The notes: a model not told the origin generated them from the letters alone. Shown: positions 22,714-31,766, numbered from the stretch's first letter. The stretch: 35,671 nt of DNA from a virus (IMGVR_UViG_3300030106_005039:1-35671); one strand, 5' to 3'. A program made the numbers and translations.

Positions 22714-22952
22714 TGAAAATGTTTGTCGATAGGGAAGCTATAGAACACCCCTGTATTGTTAAAAAAATAGACCTGCCTCCTAATGATTTTACTTTTAGGA
22801 CTGATGTTCTTTTAGGGACTTACTATTTAATTATCCCAAAAACGGCAAAAGAAATTTTCTATATTCAGTTACTCACAAAAAACATAGATGTTTTTATACC
22901 TGCAGAAGGTGAGGGTTTACTACTAAGTAAGAAAGCATTGCGAGATCTATGA
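22713..22952 (+). CDS. Hypothetical protein
   Basis: A 79-residue protein with alternating hydrophobic residues in the middle (DVLLGTYYLIIPKTAKEIFYIQLL), consistent with a small beta-rich domain. It overlaps the gene before by 1 nt (TAATG) and the resolvase gene after by 4 nt (ATGA). The family is not recognised; its place between packaging and recombination genes gives no firm clue. Confidence 0.6.
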   Translation: MKMFVDREAIEHPCIVKKIDLPPNDFTFRTDVLLGTYYLIIPKTAKEIFYIQLLTKNIDVFIPAEGEGLLLSKKALRDL

Positions 22953-23455
22953 TCATAGGAATAGATAATGGCTTAGACGGGGGGCTCGCTGCCATATCTA
23001 AAACTACTGGAGCTTTGATAGATAAAACAATAATGCCTACTCAACACAGAGCAGGTAAGCGAGAAGTTAATACACGTAAGTTATACGAATGGATAATGAG
23101 CCTTGGACAATGTGCAGATGATTTCTTAGTCGCTGTCGAAGAACCATTGAAGCATGCAAAGTCTTCTCAAGCTGTACGATCAATGGGTATCTCTTTTGGG
23201 AAAATTGTAGGGTTATGTGAGAGTAGACAATGGAATCACTGTTGTGTTTCAGTACACAAGTGGCAAAAGAAAATGTTAGGTAATGTTCCTAAAGGACAAA
23301 CCAAAGAAGCAGCTTTATGGAAAGCAGAATGTCTAGCTCCTGACGAGTGTTGGCAAAAAAGTAAACGTGCTAGTAAAGCGCACGACGGAATGGTTGATGC
23401 ATTTCTAATTGCTCGTTATATAAAAGATAAACATAACTACGACAAGAGTATTTAA
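22949..23455 (+). CDS. RuvC-like Holliday junction resolvase
   Basis: A 168-residue nuclease of the RNase H/RuvC fold. The first strand IIGIDNGLDGG gives Asp6, VAVEEP (61-66) gives the central acidic residue, and KAHDGMVDAFLIARY gives Asp146 and Asp150. It would cut branched DNA made during recombination and replication before packaging. The length equals typical phage RuvC-like proteins. It is the last gene before the terminator at 23530-23574 and is coupled to the gene before by an ATGA overlap. Confidence 0.85.
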   Translation: MIIGIDNGLDGGLAAISKTTGALIDKTIMPTQHRAGKREVNTRKLYEWIMSLGQCADDFLVAVEEPLKHAKSSQAVRSMGISFGKIVGLCESRQWNHCCVSVHKWQKKMLGNVPKGQTKEAALWKAECLAPDECWQKSKRASKAHDGMVDAFLIARYIKDKHNYDKSI

Positions 23456-23529
23456 AATTATAAAGAATCCTAAGTAAAATTGTTTATATTAAAACAAGTT
23501 AGGTATTTTCTTGGTTTATATCTAATTAG

Positions 23530-23574
23530 AGGGTGAGGGTGTTTTGCTATTTTTGCATCCTCGCCCTTGTTTTT
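23530..23574 (+). terminator. Rho-independent terminator
   Basis: AGGGTGAGGGTG (23530-23541) pairs with CATCCTCGCCCT (23556-23567) over 12 bp, with two G-U wobbles and a 14-nt loop, and is followed by a U-rich tract (23568-23574). It ends the operon from 21849. The rest of the 187-bp gap is AT-rich. TAGACA (23605-23610) with a 17-nt spacer could start the helicase transcript, but no good -10 box follows. Confidence 0.8.
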
Positions 23575-23642
23575 AGGGTAAATATATTTTTCAATTTTTT
23601 TCTCTAGACACGTATTTGCGGGTAGTGTAGTAATGAAAAATA

Positions 23643-24938
23643 ATGAAGACCCTATTTCAAAAACAAAAAGAAGCGTGTGATTTTTTCTTATCAAGGCAAA
23701 AAGATAACATCAACACTATTGATACAAGCTCTGTTGGCACTGGTAAGACAGTAGTCGCAGCGCACCTAGCAAAACATTTAGGACTTCCTGTAGCCGTTAT
23801 TTGCCCTAAAGCAGTCATACCCTCATGGGAAAGAGAACTCACAGAAACGGGACTCACCCCTTTGTTTGTCTTAAACTACGAAAACATAAGAAGAGGACGT
23901 GCTCCTTATATGGTGAAGAAAGGTAAGAAGATCATGCAGTGGCATCTGCCTGAAGGGTGTTTAGTTTTGGTAGATGAAATACATAAATGTAAAGGAGCCT
24001 TCACGCAAAATGCTCAACTGGTTATCAGCTTAGTGCAGCAAGGATATCGTGTGCATGGTATGTCAGCGACTGCTGCAGAAGATCCTACAGAGATGAGGGC
24101 GTTAGGTTTTATGTTAGGTTTACATAACCTCAACAAGACTGAAAATGGTTTGAAGAACTGGTACAGGTGGATGCAAGAAAATGGATGCTCTCCTGATCAA
24201 TGGAAACAGTGGAGACTAATTAGCAGGAAAAAACTAAATGCTCTAAGAGAAAACATCTACGGAGTAACTGGACACAAACTTACTGTAGAAGATTTTCCTG
24301 ATAGTTTTAGAAACAACAGAGTGTTTGTTGAGAACGTCGAATTCTCAGATAAAAAAGCGATACAAAAAATATATAGAGACTTAGAAATTACTCCTGAGAT
24401 CGTTACACGATATATCGAAGAAGGTACTGTCGGAGACAGTGAGTATGTACTCGTTAATATTTTGAGAGCACGTCAGCTTACTGAAGCTCTGAAAGTGCCT
24501 GATATTGCGAGCATGGCTAACGATCTTAGAGATGAAGGAAACTCTGTTGTTATATTTGTAAACTTTAAAGACTCTGTTAAAGCTCTGTGTTCTCAACTTA
24601 ATTGTAAGTCTATTGAGGGTGGCCAGAGCCTAAAAGAAAGACAGCAAATAATTGACGACTTTCAAGATGATGTGGAAGAAGTGTTAGTTGTAAACATCAG
24701 TGCAGGAGGTACAGGACTTTCATTACACGATATTAATGGTAAAAGACCGAGAGTTAGTTTAATATGTCCGTCCTACTCCGCAAAGGAGTTCGCCCAAACA
24801 TTAGGGAGGATTCACAGGAACGGAGCGAAGTCAGATGCTCTACAGAAAATATTAGTGGCTGTAGACACTATAGAAGAAAATGTCATTCAGTCAGTAAACA
24901 GAAAACTAGAAAACCTAAAAACATTACATGGAAGATAA
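23643..24938 (+). CDS. SNF2-like superfamily 2 helicase
   Basis: A 431-residue SF2 helicase with the motifs in order: Walker A SVGTGKT (30-36), DEIH (111-114), SAT (141-143), motif V SAGGTGLSLHD (353-363) and motif VI QTLGRIHRNG (385-394). The QxxGRxxRxG form of motif VI is typical of SNF2 and phage DEAD/DEAH relatives. It likely translocates on DNA to remodel replication or recombination intermediates. It starts the second replication block and overlaps the nuclease gene by 11 nt, suggesting a coupled helicase-nuclease pair. Confidence 0.9.
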   Translation: MKTLFQKQKEACDFFLSRQKDNINTIDTSSVGTGKTVVAAHLAKHLGLPVAVICPKAVIPSWERELTETGLTPLFVLNYENIRRGRAPYMVKKGKKIMQWHLPEGCLVLVDEIHKCKGAFTQNAQLVISLVQQGYRVHGMSATAAEDPTEMRALGFMLGLHNLNKTENGLKNWYRWMQENGCSPDQWKQWRLISRKKLNALRENIYGVTGHKLTVEDFPDSFRNNRVFVENVEFSDKKAIQKIYRDLEITPEIVTRYIEEGTVGDSEYVLVNILRARQLTEALKVPDIASMANDLRDEGNSVVIFVNFKDSVKALCSQLNCKSIEGGQSLKERQQIIDDFQDDVEEVLVVNISAGGTGLSLHDINGKRPRVSLICPSYSAKEFAQTLGRIHRNGAKSDALQKILVAVDTIEENVIQSVNRKLENLKTLHGR

Positions 24939-26046
24939 ACCAGACCATTCAAACAGAGGACACGCAGAATTTAGTCCTTCAAGTTTAAAATACGTAGCGG
25001 GTTGTTCAGGATACGTAGGTAGATCAGGAACAAATGCAGCAGCGGAAAAAGGAACTCGAATACACGAAGCTCTCGAAATTAAAGACCCTTCCGCTCTACA
25101 CGACGAAGAAGAGGTTAACATATATGAAACTATAGTAGCCGACGAAGAGGCATACCTTAGTAGTTTTGCTAACGGGGAAACATACAAAGAGTATAACGAG
25201 ATTCAGGTAGATATAAAACTGGATGGAACTGAGACTTGGGGAACTTGCGATAAGTTTGTTAAGTTAGGGGAAAAGGCAGTCATGATTGATTACAAGACTG
25301 GTATTAGTCAGATTGATGAACCGAGAGAGAATTGGCAAGCGATGGCTTACACAGTAGGTGCTTTCCAAGCGCATGAAGAAGTTAACGAAATTGACTTTGT
25401 GTTCTTCATTCCTGTTAGAGGGCAAACATTGACAGGTGTCTTCACAAGAGATGAACTACCAGACCTTATAAAGAAACTTAGTAAAATAATTAAAAGAGGA
25501 GAAAAGATAAGACCGCAGTGGGACGGTGGTGCTCCTGATCTGTATGAGTTGAACCCTACAGTCAACTGTAGATTCTGCGCTCACGAAGATGTATGTCCTG
25601 CATTAGGCGGTTTAGCTGTTGAAGTTGCTTCTCGTGTTGCTGATGATGCATTGCCAAGAGGAGATATATCTGATCCAGATGATCCTAAAACAGTAGAGCA
25701 CTTATATGTTGTTTCCAAGATAGTTACAAATTGGGCCACTAGAATAAAAGCTAAAGCTATGGCTATGGCAAAAGAAGGTGTGGAGTTTCCTACGCTAAGA
25801 CTTAAATCTATGGGAGCTCCAAAAAAATGCACAAACAATGTTAAACTAGCTAAGTTAGCTGAAGAATATGACCTCGAACCAGAACAGGTTTTAGACTTAG
25901 CTAGTGTTCCTCTAACAAAGTTAGCAAAAGCTGTAGGAGATACAGCACCTGATGGGGAGAAAAAACAAAAGTCTAAAGAATTCCTTGACGCTGCCCAAGA
26001 TCTCGACATTATAGCCACTTCTGACGAGCGTTTCACGCTGTCATGA
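24928..26046 (+). CDS. Cas4/RecB-like PD-(D/E)XK nuclease with Fe-S cysteines (DUF2800-like)
   Basis: A 372-residue nuclease. The PD-(D/E)XK core has Asp108 in GTCDKF, D121-Y-K123 in VMIDYKTG, and Q137-x-x-x-Y141 in NWQAMAY. One N-terminal cysteine (Cys26) and three C-terminal ones (Cys214, Cys217, Cys223) fit the iron-sulfur staple of Cas4 and AddB. The N terminus (EFSPSSLKYVAGCSG, GTRIHEALE) resembles the DUF2800 phage family. It probably resects DNA ends for recombination-dependent replication, perhaps with the helicase encoded just upstream. No Cas genes are nearby. The C-terminal 100 residues are unassigned. Confidence 0.88.
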   Translation: MEDKPDHSNRGHAEFSPSSLKYVAGCSGYVGRSGTNAAAEKGTRIHEALEIKDPSALHDEEEVNIYETIVADEEAYLSSFANGETYKEYNEIQVDIKLDGTETWGTCDKFVKLGEKAVMIDYKTGISQIDEPRENWQAMAYTVGAFQAHEEVNEIDFVFFIPVRGQTLTGVFTRDELPDLIKKLSKIIKRGEKIRPQWDGGAPDLYELNPTVNCRFCAHEDVCPALGGLAVEVASRVADDALPRGDISDPDDPKTVEHLYVVSKIVTNWATRIKAKAMAMAKEGVEFPTLRLKSMGAPKKCTNNVKLAKLAEEYDLEPEQVLDLASVPLTKLAKAVGDTAPDGEKKQKSKEFLDAAQDLDIIATSDERFTLS

Positions 26047-26085
26047 AAACCTAAAACATATAAATATAAAACATATAAAATATAA

Positions 26086-26724
26086 ATGAGTAAAACACTA
26101 AAGAAAACACAAGAAGAAACACTAAAAGTAATAACAGATGCCCCAAAACTAGAATACAGTGCTGATGATTTAAATGCACCAAGACTGAATGTAGTTCAAG
26201 CATCTTCAAAAATAGCGGGAGAGACAGGGAGTTTAGTAGTTGATAAACTACATACCCTTATCGAACACGAGCAAGAGTGTAAGTGTATCCCACTTAAAGC
26301 TCTTAAAGGTTGGAGAGAAGATACTCCTTATGGGCATGCTGAAATGCCTCGACAGGTATTTAATCAAGATGCTTCAGAAGAGTTAGCAGCGGCCTCTGAT
26401 TGGCCTATTGTTAAGTTTGCGGAAATCATGTTCTTGTTCCCGAAAATGGACGGAGGAGATGATGACGCTTATCCATATCCAATAGGAGACGAGTTCTACG
26501 CTATGGGTAAAATTAATGTTGCTAAAGATGCTTACAAGCACACGCTTGAAAGACTAGCTACATTTCAAGCATTCAATCCAGAAGCTCCTCTTTGCTCAAA
26601 GTACTGGAAGTTTAAAACCGAACTTCTTACTAGAGGAATGAATAGTTGGTTTGTGCCAAGCATTACACCGACTACAGAAGGAACCCCTGAAGAAACTCAA
26701 ACATTCGCAGCAAGACTTGGATAA
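26086..26724 (+). CDS. Candidate single-stranded DNA-binding protein
   Basis: A 212-residue acidic protein. Its conserved-looking core contains APRLNVVQASSKIAGETGSLVVD and a C-terminal beta-rich part (CSKYWKFKTELLTRGMNSWFVPSI). The position between a recombination nuclease and DNA polymerase is where many phages encode an ssDNA-binding or annealing protein, and length fits, but I see no diagnostic motif, so the role rests on context. The leader is A-rich with direct TATAAA-like runs and no Shine-Dalgarno sequence. Confidence 0.6.
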   Translation: MSKTLKKTQEETLKVITDAPKLEYSADDLNAPRLNVVQASSKIAGETGSLVVDKLHTLIEHEQECKCIPLKALKGWREDTPYGHAEMPRQVFNQDASEELAAASDWPIVKFAEIMFLFPKMDGGDDDAYPYPIGDEFYAMGKINVAKDAYKHTLERLATFQAFNPEAPLCSKYWKFKTELLTRGMNSWFVPSITPTTEGTPEETQTFAARLG

Positions 26725-26725
26725 T

Positions 26726-26959
26726 ATGAAAAACAATAAAGAAGTTATAGATATCGTTCAAAGTGAGCACGATCAAGTTGAGAAACTAATTGAAGATATT
26801 GGAAACAAGATCGAAGAGCTCCAGCACCAAAAAGAGAGGCTTCAGCAACTCATTATTGGGTTCAACTGGTACGTTAAAATGCTTAAAAGCAAAGGTAACG
26901 ACCCTGAACAAGTCCTACTAGATTTTTTAGTAGAGGACGAAACCGAAGAATCTCAGTAA
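26726..26959 (+). CDS. Small coiled-coil protein
   Basis: A 77-residue protein; the ATG at 26726 is 1 bp after the previous stop. Residues about 8-50 form a heptad-patterned coiled coil (VEKLIEDIGNKIEELQHQKERLQQLI). It may be an oligomerising accessory subunit for replication, inferred only from position. Its stop codon lies in the first of two hairpins before the polymerase gene. Confidence 0.65.
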   Translation: MKNNKEVIDIVQSEHDQVEKLIEDIGNKIEELQHQKERLQQLIIGFNWYVKMLKSKGNDPEQVLLDFLVEDETEESQ

Positions 26960-27036
26960 GCACGTCTGCTTACTGTTCATAGAGGGGACTCACCCGTATG
27001 ATGATCATGCTGTGGGGGCGTGTAGTACGGGTGAGT
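26955..27036 (+). ncRNA. Two-hairpin structured region before the polymerase gene
   Basis: Hairpin 1: AGTAAGCA (26955-26962) and TGCTTACT (26967-26974), 4-nt loop, overlapping the upstream stop codon. Hairpin 2: ACTCACCCGTA (26988-26998) and TACGGGTGAGT (27026-27036), 11 perfect base pairs, with a 27-nt loop that contains the palindrome ATGATCAT (27001-27008). No U tract follows either, so a leader element or processing site fits better than a terminator. The function is unknown. Confidence 0.45.
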
Positions 27037-27053
27037 TATTTACTTAAATTATT

Positions 27054-28814
27054 ATGAATACTTTTGCGATAGACTTTGAAACTTACTACGATAAAGAATG
27101 CTCAATTAAAACATTAGGTACTATAGGTTATTTCAGCCACCCTTTATTTGATGCATATATGGTGTCAGTAGTAGGGGACGAGGGTACATCTTTTGTTGGA
27201 GACCCTAGAGAATTCGACTGGTCTCTTATTGAAGGCAATAGGGCGGTGAGTCATAACGCTCCTTTTGACCAAACATTATATTTATTTGGTGTAGAAAAAG
27301 AATGGTGGCCTTCTGTTAAATACGCTGAGTGGTTATGTACTGCAGATTTAGCTGCGTATTGTGGACTACCACGAGCCTTGAAAAATGCTTCTGCAGAATT
27401 ATTTGATTTAGATGTTTCAAAAGAAACACGAGATAACATGTTGGGGAAGCAGTGGGAAAACATGACAAAAGATTTTAAGAAAGAAGTTTCTGAGTACGCC
27501 CTTAAAGATTCTGAGTTGTGTCTAAAAATTTGGCAAGAGCTGGAAAACCAGTGGCCTGAGACGGAGAGAAACATCAGTTGTTTAAATAGAACTATATCTC
27601 AAAGAGGGATACCTATTGATACAAGTGAGCTCAAAACACAAACAGAGAATATAAATAAAAACCTATTTGAGGCAGAGAACTCTATACCTTGGATAGGGGA
27701 AGCTCCTACACTTTCAAGAAAAGCATTCAATAACGAATGCCGTAAAATGGGTCTCGAACCTCCAGTCAGTTTAGCGATGACTGACAAGGATGCTAATGCG
27801 TGGATTAAGAAGCACGGGCAAAAATATAAATGGATTGGTGCTGTTAGAGACTATAGAAGAATCAACTCACTCAAGAGGAAGATTGAGAGCTTTAGTTATG
27901 CTACAATGGCTGACCAAAGATATTACGGGAACATTATGTATTGGGGAGCTTCAACGGGTAGGTTTTCTGGTGGAGGTGGTAACTTAAATCTACAGAACTT
28001 GCCGAGAGGTGAGATGTTTGGTGTAGACTTACGTAAACTGATTACTTCTAAACCAAATAAGAAGTTGATCGCTGTTGATTTATCGCAGATAGAAGTTAGA
28101 ACACTATGTTGGTTAGCAGGAGATGAAGATACTTTAAAAGAGATACAAGCATGTGAGGATATATACGAAGCATTCGCTATCAGATTTGGTGAGTGGGATA
28201 GTTCTAAAGGAGTCTTAAAAGACGAAAACCCTAAACTACGCCACCTTGTTAAGACTATTGTGTTAGGGTGCGGTTACGGAGCTAGTGCCAACAAATTTTC
28301 TTTGATAGCGGGTATACCTTTAGCTGAAGCTGAAAAAGCTGTGGGCATGTATAGGACAAAAATGAATAAAGTGGTTGGTCTTTGGAACGATCTTCAAAGA
28401 AGATTGCATGTATCTTATTCTAGCCTTAAAGACTTTAAAGTTCCTCTGCCTTCGGGTAGGTTAATTAACTACGGTAAAATAAAAGTAGCCCTTCTTAACG
28501 AAAGAAGGAACTACGTAGCGATGGTAGCTAAAGGGCCAAAAAAGATTCCTGTTAGGTTGTGGGGAGGACTTCTTGCAGAGAATGCTTCTCAAGCTCTCGC
28601 TAGAGATATCTTCTCAGATATGCTTTTACGTATTGAAGAAGAAGGTATAAAAACAATTTTTCACGTACATGACGAAGTTGTCGTGGAAGAAGACGCAGAT
28701 AAAGCAGACCGAACACTGGAAAGAATCATAGAGATTATGAGCACCCCACCTAAATGGATTGATGATATACCTCTTGAAGCGGAAGGAAAAGTTATAACCC
28801 GATATGAAAAGTAA
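27054..28814 (+). CDS. Family A DNA polymerase with 3'-5' exonuclease
   Basis: A 586-residue replicative polymerase. The proofreading exonuclease has Asp7/Glu9 (IDFETYY), Asn68/Asp72 (SHNAPFD) and YALKD (148-152). The polymerase has TGRFSGGG (301-308), motif A AVDLSQIEVR (340-349), motif B K400-TIVLGCGY408-G, and motif C HDE (539-541). There is no 5' nuclease domain, as is usual for phage replicases. Leu404 sits where E. coli Pol I has Phe762; variation there (Phe, Tyr or Leu) has been linked to speed, fidelity and phage lifestyle. It overlaps the primase-helicase gene by 11 nt and is preceded by two hairpins. Confidence 0.95.
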   Translation: MNTFAIDFETYYDKECSIKTLGTIGYFSHPLFDAYMVSVVGDEGTSFVGDPREFDWSLIEGNRAVSHNAPFDQTLYLFGVEKEWWPSVKYAEWLCTADLAAYCGLPRALKNASAELFDLDVSKETRDNMLGKQWENMTKDFKKEVSEYALKDSELCLKIWQELENQWPETERNISCLNRTISQRGIPIDTSELKTQTENINKNLFEAENSIPWIGEAPTLSRKAFNNECRKMGLEPPVSLAMTDKDANAWIKKHGQKYKWIGAVRDYRRINSLKRKIESFSYATMADQRYYGNIMYWGASTGRFSGGGGNLNLQNLPRGEMFGVDLRKLITSKPNKKLIAVDLSQIEVRTLCWLAGDEDTLKEIQACEDIYEAFAIRFGEWDSSKGVLKDENPKLRHLVKTIVLGCGYGASANKFSLIAGIPLAEAEKAVGMYRTKMNKVVGLWNDLQRRLHVSYSSLKDFKVPLPSGRLINYGKIKVALLNERRNYVAMVAKGPKKIPVRLWGGLLAENASQALARDIFSDMLLRIEEEGIKTIFHVHDEVVVEEDADKADRTLERIIEIMSTPPKWIDDIPLEAEGKVITRYEK

Positions 28815-30963
28815 TATGGAATACCGTTATTTAAAAAACTTAAAAGATAAGAAAGCCCACAAGTTTACAGACCCTCTATCTGTACAAAAGAAAAAACCTA
28901 CATTCTCAGATAAAGCAAAATTCAGAGCGTGGTGTGCTGATGAAAAAACAGATCACGTTTTTTACAGTACTGTTGAAGGAGATAATCCGTCACTAAGAAT
29001 ACAGTCTGATAACCCACCGAATGCTATATCAGGTATTGTTGCCGATTATGACGCTCCTGTTGATTGGGATATTGTTGAGAGAATAATACAAACTCAATGC
29101 AAAGGATTACTCCCTACGTGGATCAGTAAGACTCAATCTGGATATATGAGACTAGTTTGGGAATTTAAAAAGATCCCTATATCTCCTGACATGTTTGCTG
29201 CCTTTATGCAAAGGATGTGTACACACCTGAGACTTGATAGAATCTTTGCGGGTTTTGATAGATCTTCTTTAAAGTCTAACCAATACTTTGAATTAGGGGA
29301 GGACTGGAAGAAGATAGGTGATCCTTTAGCAGATAGCGTAGTGCAAACAATGCTACTAAAAGCTGCTATGGATAAACCACCCCAAACTACAGAGACTTCA
29401 ATCCCTATGGAAGTAGTTGGTCAGGAGGTCTTTAAAAGATTCCCTAACAGATGGATGGGTGAGTTTACTGTAGGTGAAAGAGGCCCATTATTTTGGATAG
29501 ATGATGGTATCGAAAGAGAAGGATGTCAGCTTACTGAGGATGGTGTTATATGCTACAGCGATAGAGCAGGTAAAGGTTTTCTAACATGGAGAGAAATACT
29601 TGGGAAGAAGTTTGTTGAAGACTACGAAACAACTAAGTTAGGAGACTTGCTTGATAACTATTGGTTCAATGGTAAGAACTTCTTTAAACTACTTCATGGA
29701 ACTGCTGTACCTATCCCAAAAGATCAACTAGTTCTAGAACTTAGGAAATCTGGATTCTTGTATAAAGCAAAGAAAGGACAGCACATATCGGAGGTAGATG
29801 CTGCTATACTAACAATATCTAACGAAAATAGAATACACGAAATAGCTCCTATCATATGGTCTAAAGAAAGAGTAGTTGAAGTTAACTCACACCGTATACT
29901 TAACTCTCAAAACATCTACCCTGTTGAACCTGCTGACAACGGAGACCCGAAGAACTGGCCCTTTATTCACGCATGGTTAAATCAATTATTTGTAAATGAT
30001 AAAAGACCTACGATAGAATACTTCCATGCTCATATGAAAAGATTCTATGAGTCAGTCTTATATAGAGTACCTAAACAAGGACAGGGTTTAATTCTTGTAG
30101 GGCCAACTGGTAGAGGTAAGACGCTCATAGCGAGAAGAATTATAGGAGCTCTTGTTGGCGGCTACTCCGATGCTTCTGAATACATTTGTGGACAGACATC
30201 ATTCAACAAAGAACTAGCAAGGGTTCCGTGTTGGTGTGTTGATGACACAAAGAGTGCAGCGAGTTTCCAAGATCAAAGAAAAGCTACTGAGATCTTTAAA
30301 CGGGTTGTAGCTAATCCAGATATCTCTTACATGGCTAAATATTGTGATGAGATGAGCATTCCTTGGAGTGGTCGTATTATATTAACTCTTAATATGGATG
30401 CTAACTCTTTGAGTGTTATACCTGCTCTCGATTCTAGTAACAGAGACAAGATAATGGCTTTACGTATTAGTGATGACTCTACAAGGAACTTTCCACCAAA
30501 TGCAGATTTAGAGGAGATTATAACTAGAGAGCTTCCTTACTACGCTAAGTGGCTAATCGATTGGGATGTACCAAAAGATATTGTAGGCAGGTCTCGATAT
30601 GGTGTTATATCTTACATAGATAAATCCATAGCATCGGCCGCATATGATAATTCTAGTAGAAGTAGTATTGCAGAACTTGTAGAATTCTTTTCAAAAAGAG
30701 CTAGGGAGTATTGGGATGGGGACACTAAGTGGAGAGGGACTTTAACTGAGTTTCAAGTACTCTTGCACGAATTCAATGGTGGTAGGAGTGTTGGTATGTC
30801 CCATAATCTGGAGTTTGTAAGAAGAGGAATGCTAATAATTGAGGAATCATGTAAATCCAACAAACACGTACGTCCTGTCAAATCATTAGGTTTTGGGGGA
30901 GGTAAAGTGTGGGAGATTGACATAACAGATAAATACGATATAGATAAAATAAAGTCTAAATAA
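28804..30963 (+). CDS. Primase-helicase with SF3/D5-like ATPase
   Basis: A 719-residue two-part replication protein. The N-terminal half resembles an archaeo-eukaryotic-type primase domain: VADYDAP with Asp81 and Asp83, plus a later beta region with RLVWEF. The C-terminal half is a superfamily 3-like helicase: Walker A GPTGRGKT (433-440), Walker B-like VPCWCVDD (474-481), and sensor region IILTLN. It would unwind the fork and prime lagging-strand synthesis for the polymerase encoded immediately upstream. The gene overlaps polA by 11 nt. A second ATG 12 nt downstream (MEYRY) could be used. Confidence 0.85.
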   Translation: MKSNMEYRYLKNLKDKKAHKFTDPLSVQKKKPTFSDKAKFRAWCADEKTDHVFYSTVEGDNPSLRIQSDNPPNAISGIVADYDAPVDWDIVERIIQTQCKGLLPTWISKTQSGYMRLVWEFKKIPISPDMFAAFMQRMCTHLRLDRIFAGFDRSSLKSNQYFELGEDWKKIGDPLADSVVQTMLLKAAMDKPPQTTETSIPMEVVGQEVFKRFPNRWMGEFTVGERGPLFWIDDGIEREGCQLTEDGVICYSDRAGKGFLTWREILGKKFVEDYETTKLGDLLDNYWFNGKNFFKLLHGTAVPIPKDQLVLELRKSGFLYKAKKGQHISEVDAAILTISNENRIHEIAPIIWSKERVVEVNSHRILNSQNIYPVEPADNGDPKNWPFIHAWLNQLFVNDKRPTIEYFHAHMKRFYESVLYRVPKQGQGLILVGPTGRGKTLIARRIIGALVGGYSDASEYICGQTSFNKELARVPCWCVDDTKSAASFQDQRKATEIFKRVVANPDISYMAKYCDEMSIPWSGRIILTLNMDANSLSVIPALDSSNRDKIMALRISDDSTRNFPPNADLEEIITRELPYYAKWLIDWDVPKDIVGRSRYGVISYIDKSIASAAYDNSSRSSIAELVEFFSKRAREYWDGDTKWRGTLTEFQVLLHEFNGGRSVGMSHNLEFVRRGMLIIEESCKSNKHVRPVKSLGFGGGKVWEIDITDKYDIDKIKSK

Positions 30964-30964
30964 A

Positions 30965-31246
30965 ATGAATAGGGAACAAATAGAAGAATATATAGAAACA
31001 ACAGCTCCTGATTGTAGTATTGCTTTACCTGATGGTTTAGATAGTGCTTTTATAGGTGTAGATACTGAAAATGAAGAACCTAGAGCTGTGTATTCAATAG
31101 ATAAATGTATTGAGATTTTGTCTGAAGATATGACCTCAGAACAAGCATCTGAATATTTTTGGTACAACGTAGCAGGGTCTTGTGGAAAGGGTTATCCTTT
31201 ATACATCTCTACGCCTATTGTAGAAGGTGATAGTCCATATAAATAA
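30965..31246 (+). CDS. Small phage protein, paralogue of 22450-22713
   Basis: A 93-residue acidic protein with the same core as 22450-22713: G-L-D-S-A-F-I-G near residue 24, AVYSIDKCIEIL, and a helix ending Y-F-W-Y-N-V. It starts 1 bp after the primase-helicase and is the last gene of the rightward block. This family is widespread in phages with unknown function. The two copies flank the replication genes, so one may be an ancestral duplicate. Confidence 0.75.
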   Translation: MNREQIEEYIETTAPDCSIALPDGLDSAFIGVDTENEEPRAVYSIDKCIEILSEDMTSEQASEYFWYNVAGSCGKGYPLYISTPIVEGDSPYK

Positions 31247-31266
31247 TTTATTTATATATAAATGGA
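31234..31266. terminator. Weak AT-rich hairpin between convergent genes
   Basis: The convergent stops at 31246 and 31250 are 1 bp apart. TCCAT (31234-31238) and ATGGA (31262-31266) frame an AT-rich imperfect stem. It could end both transcripts, but pairing is poor and the sequence is almost only A and T. Confidence 0.3.
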
Positions 31267-31766
31267 GTATTTAAGTTGTCTATGGTGGTGTGGTATCCAG
31301 CAGCTTTGTACACAAACCCATGTTCGTCCTGATCCCCCCTGCCCATAAACTTAGCTACTTTAAAGTATTTTGTTGTTGGTAGCCAACCTAGAATCCATAC
31401 GACCATTAAATCTTTTCTTACACGAGTAAAAAAATAAATGTCGTTGTCAGGTATTTCTCCTTTAGCACAATTAACAGAAACGACATACTCTGGTTTAGGG
31501 ATTGAAGTACATGTTTTTGACTTTACCTCAACTAACTTTTTCTTATGTTCAATGTCATGAGTAAATGAAGTATCTCCAACGTATTTGCTTTTTTTAAGAA
31601 ACCTATTAACGGCTATCTCACCTAAACATCCTGTCATTCTACCCATCCCTCTAGTAAAAGAGTTAGGTAGAACCCCCATTTCAGTAGCCCTAGAATGCGC
31701 TAGAGATATATCTTCGCTAGATGGTTTATACAAAGCGAAAGAATCCGTCTCGATAAACTTAGCCAT
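31248..31766 (-). CDS. PD-(D/E)XK nuclease-like protein
   Basis: A 172-residue protein from the ATG at 31766, which overlaps the upstream gene by 8 nt; an ORF start 87 nt further upstream lies inside that gene and is less likely. The fold signature is Glu50 in GCLGE, Asp71 in THDIEHKK and E80-V-K82 in VEVKSKT, the usual spacing of restriction-endonuclease-like enzymes. It may degrade host DNA or process phage DNA. A regulatory or inactive nuclease is possible. Confidence 0.65.
   Translation of the reverse strand: MAKFIETDSFALYKPSSEDISLAHSRATEMGVLPNSFTRGMGRMTGCLGEIAVNRFLKKSKYVGDTSFTHDIEHKKKLVEVKSKTCTSIPKPEYVVSVNCAKGEIPDNDIYFFTRVRKDLMVVWILGWLPTTKYFKVAKFMGRGDQDEHGFVYKAAGYHTTIDNLNTPFIYK

Noticed and set aside
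24928-26046. Cas4 of a CRISPR adaptation module.
   Set aside because: No Cas1, Cas2 or repeat array is present; the neighbours are replication genes, and the N terminus resembles the DUF2800 phage family.
26981-27036. A second hairpin-bridged ribosome-binding site before the polymerase (AGAGGGG then an 11-bp stem).
   Set aside because: The Shine-Dalgarno match is poor and 17 nt still separate the stem from the ATG.
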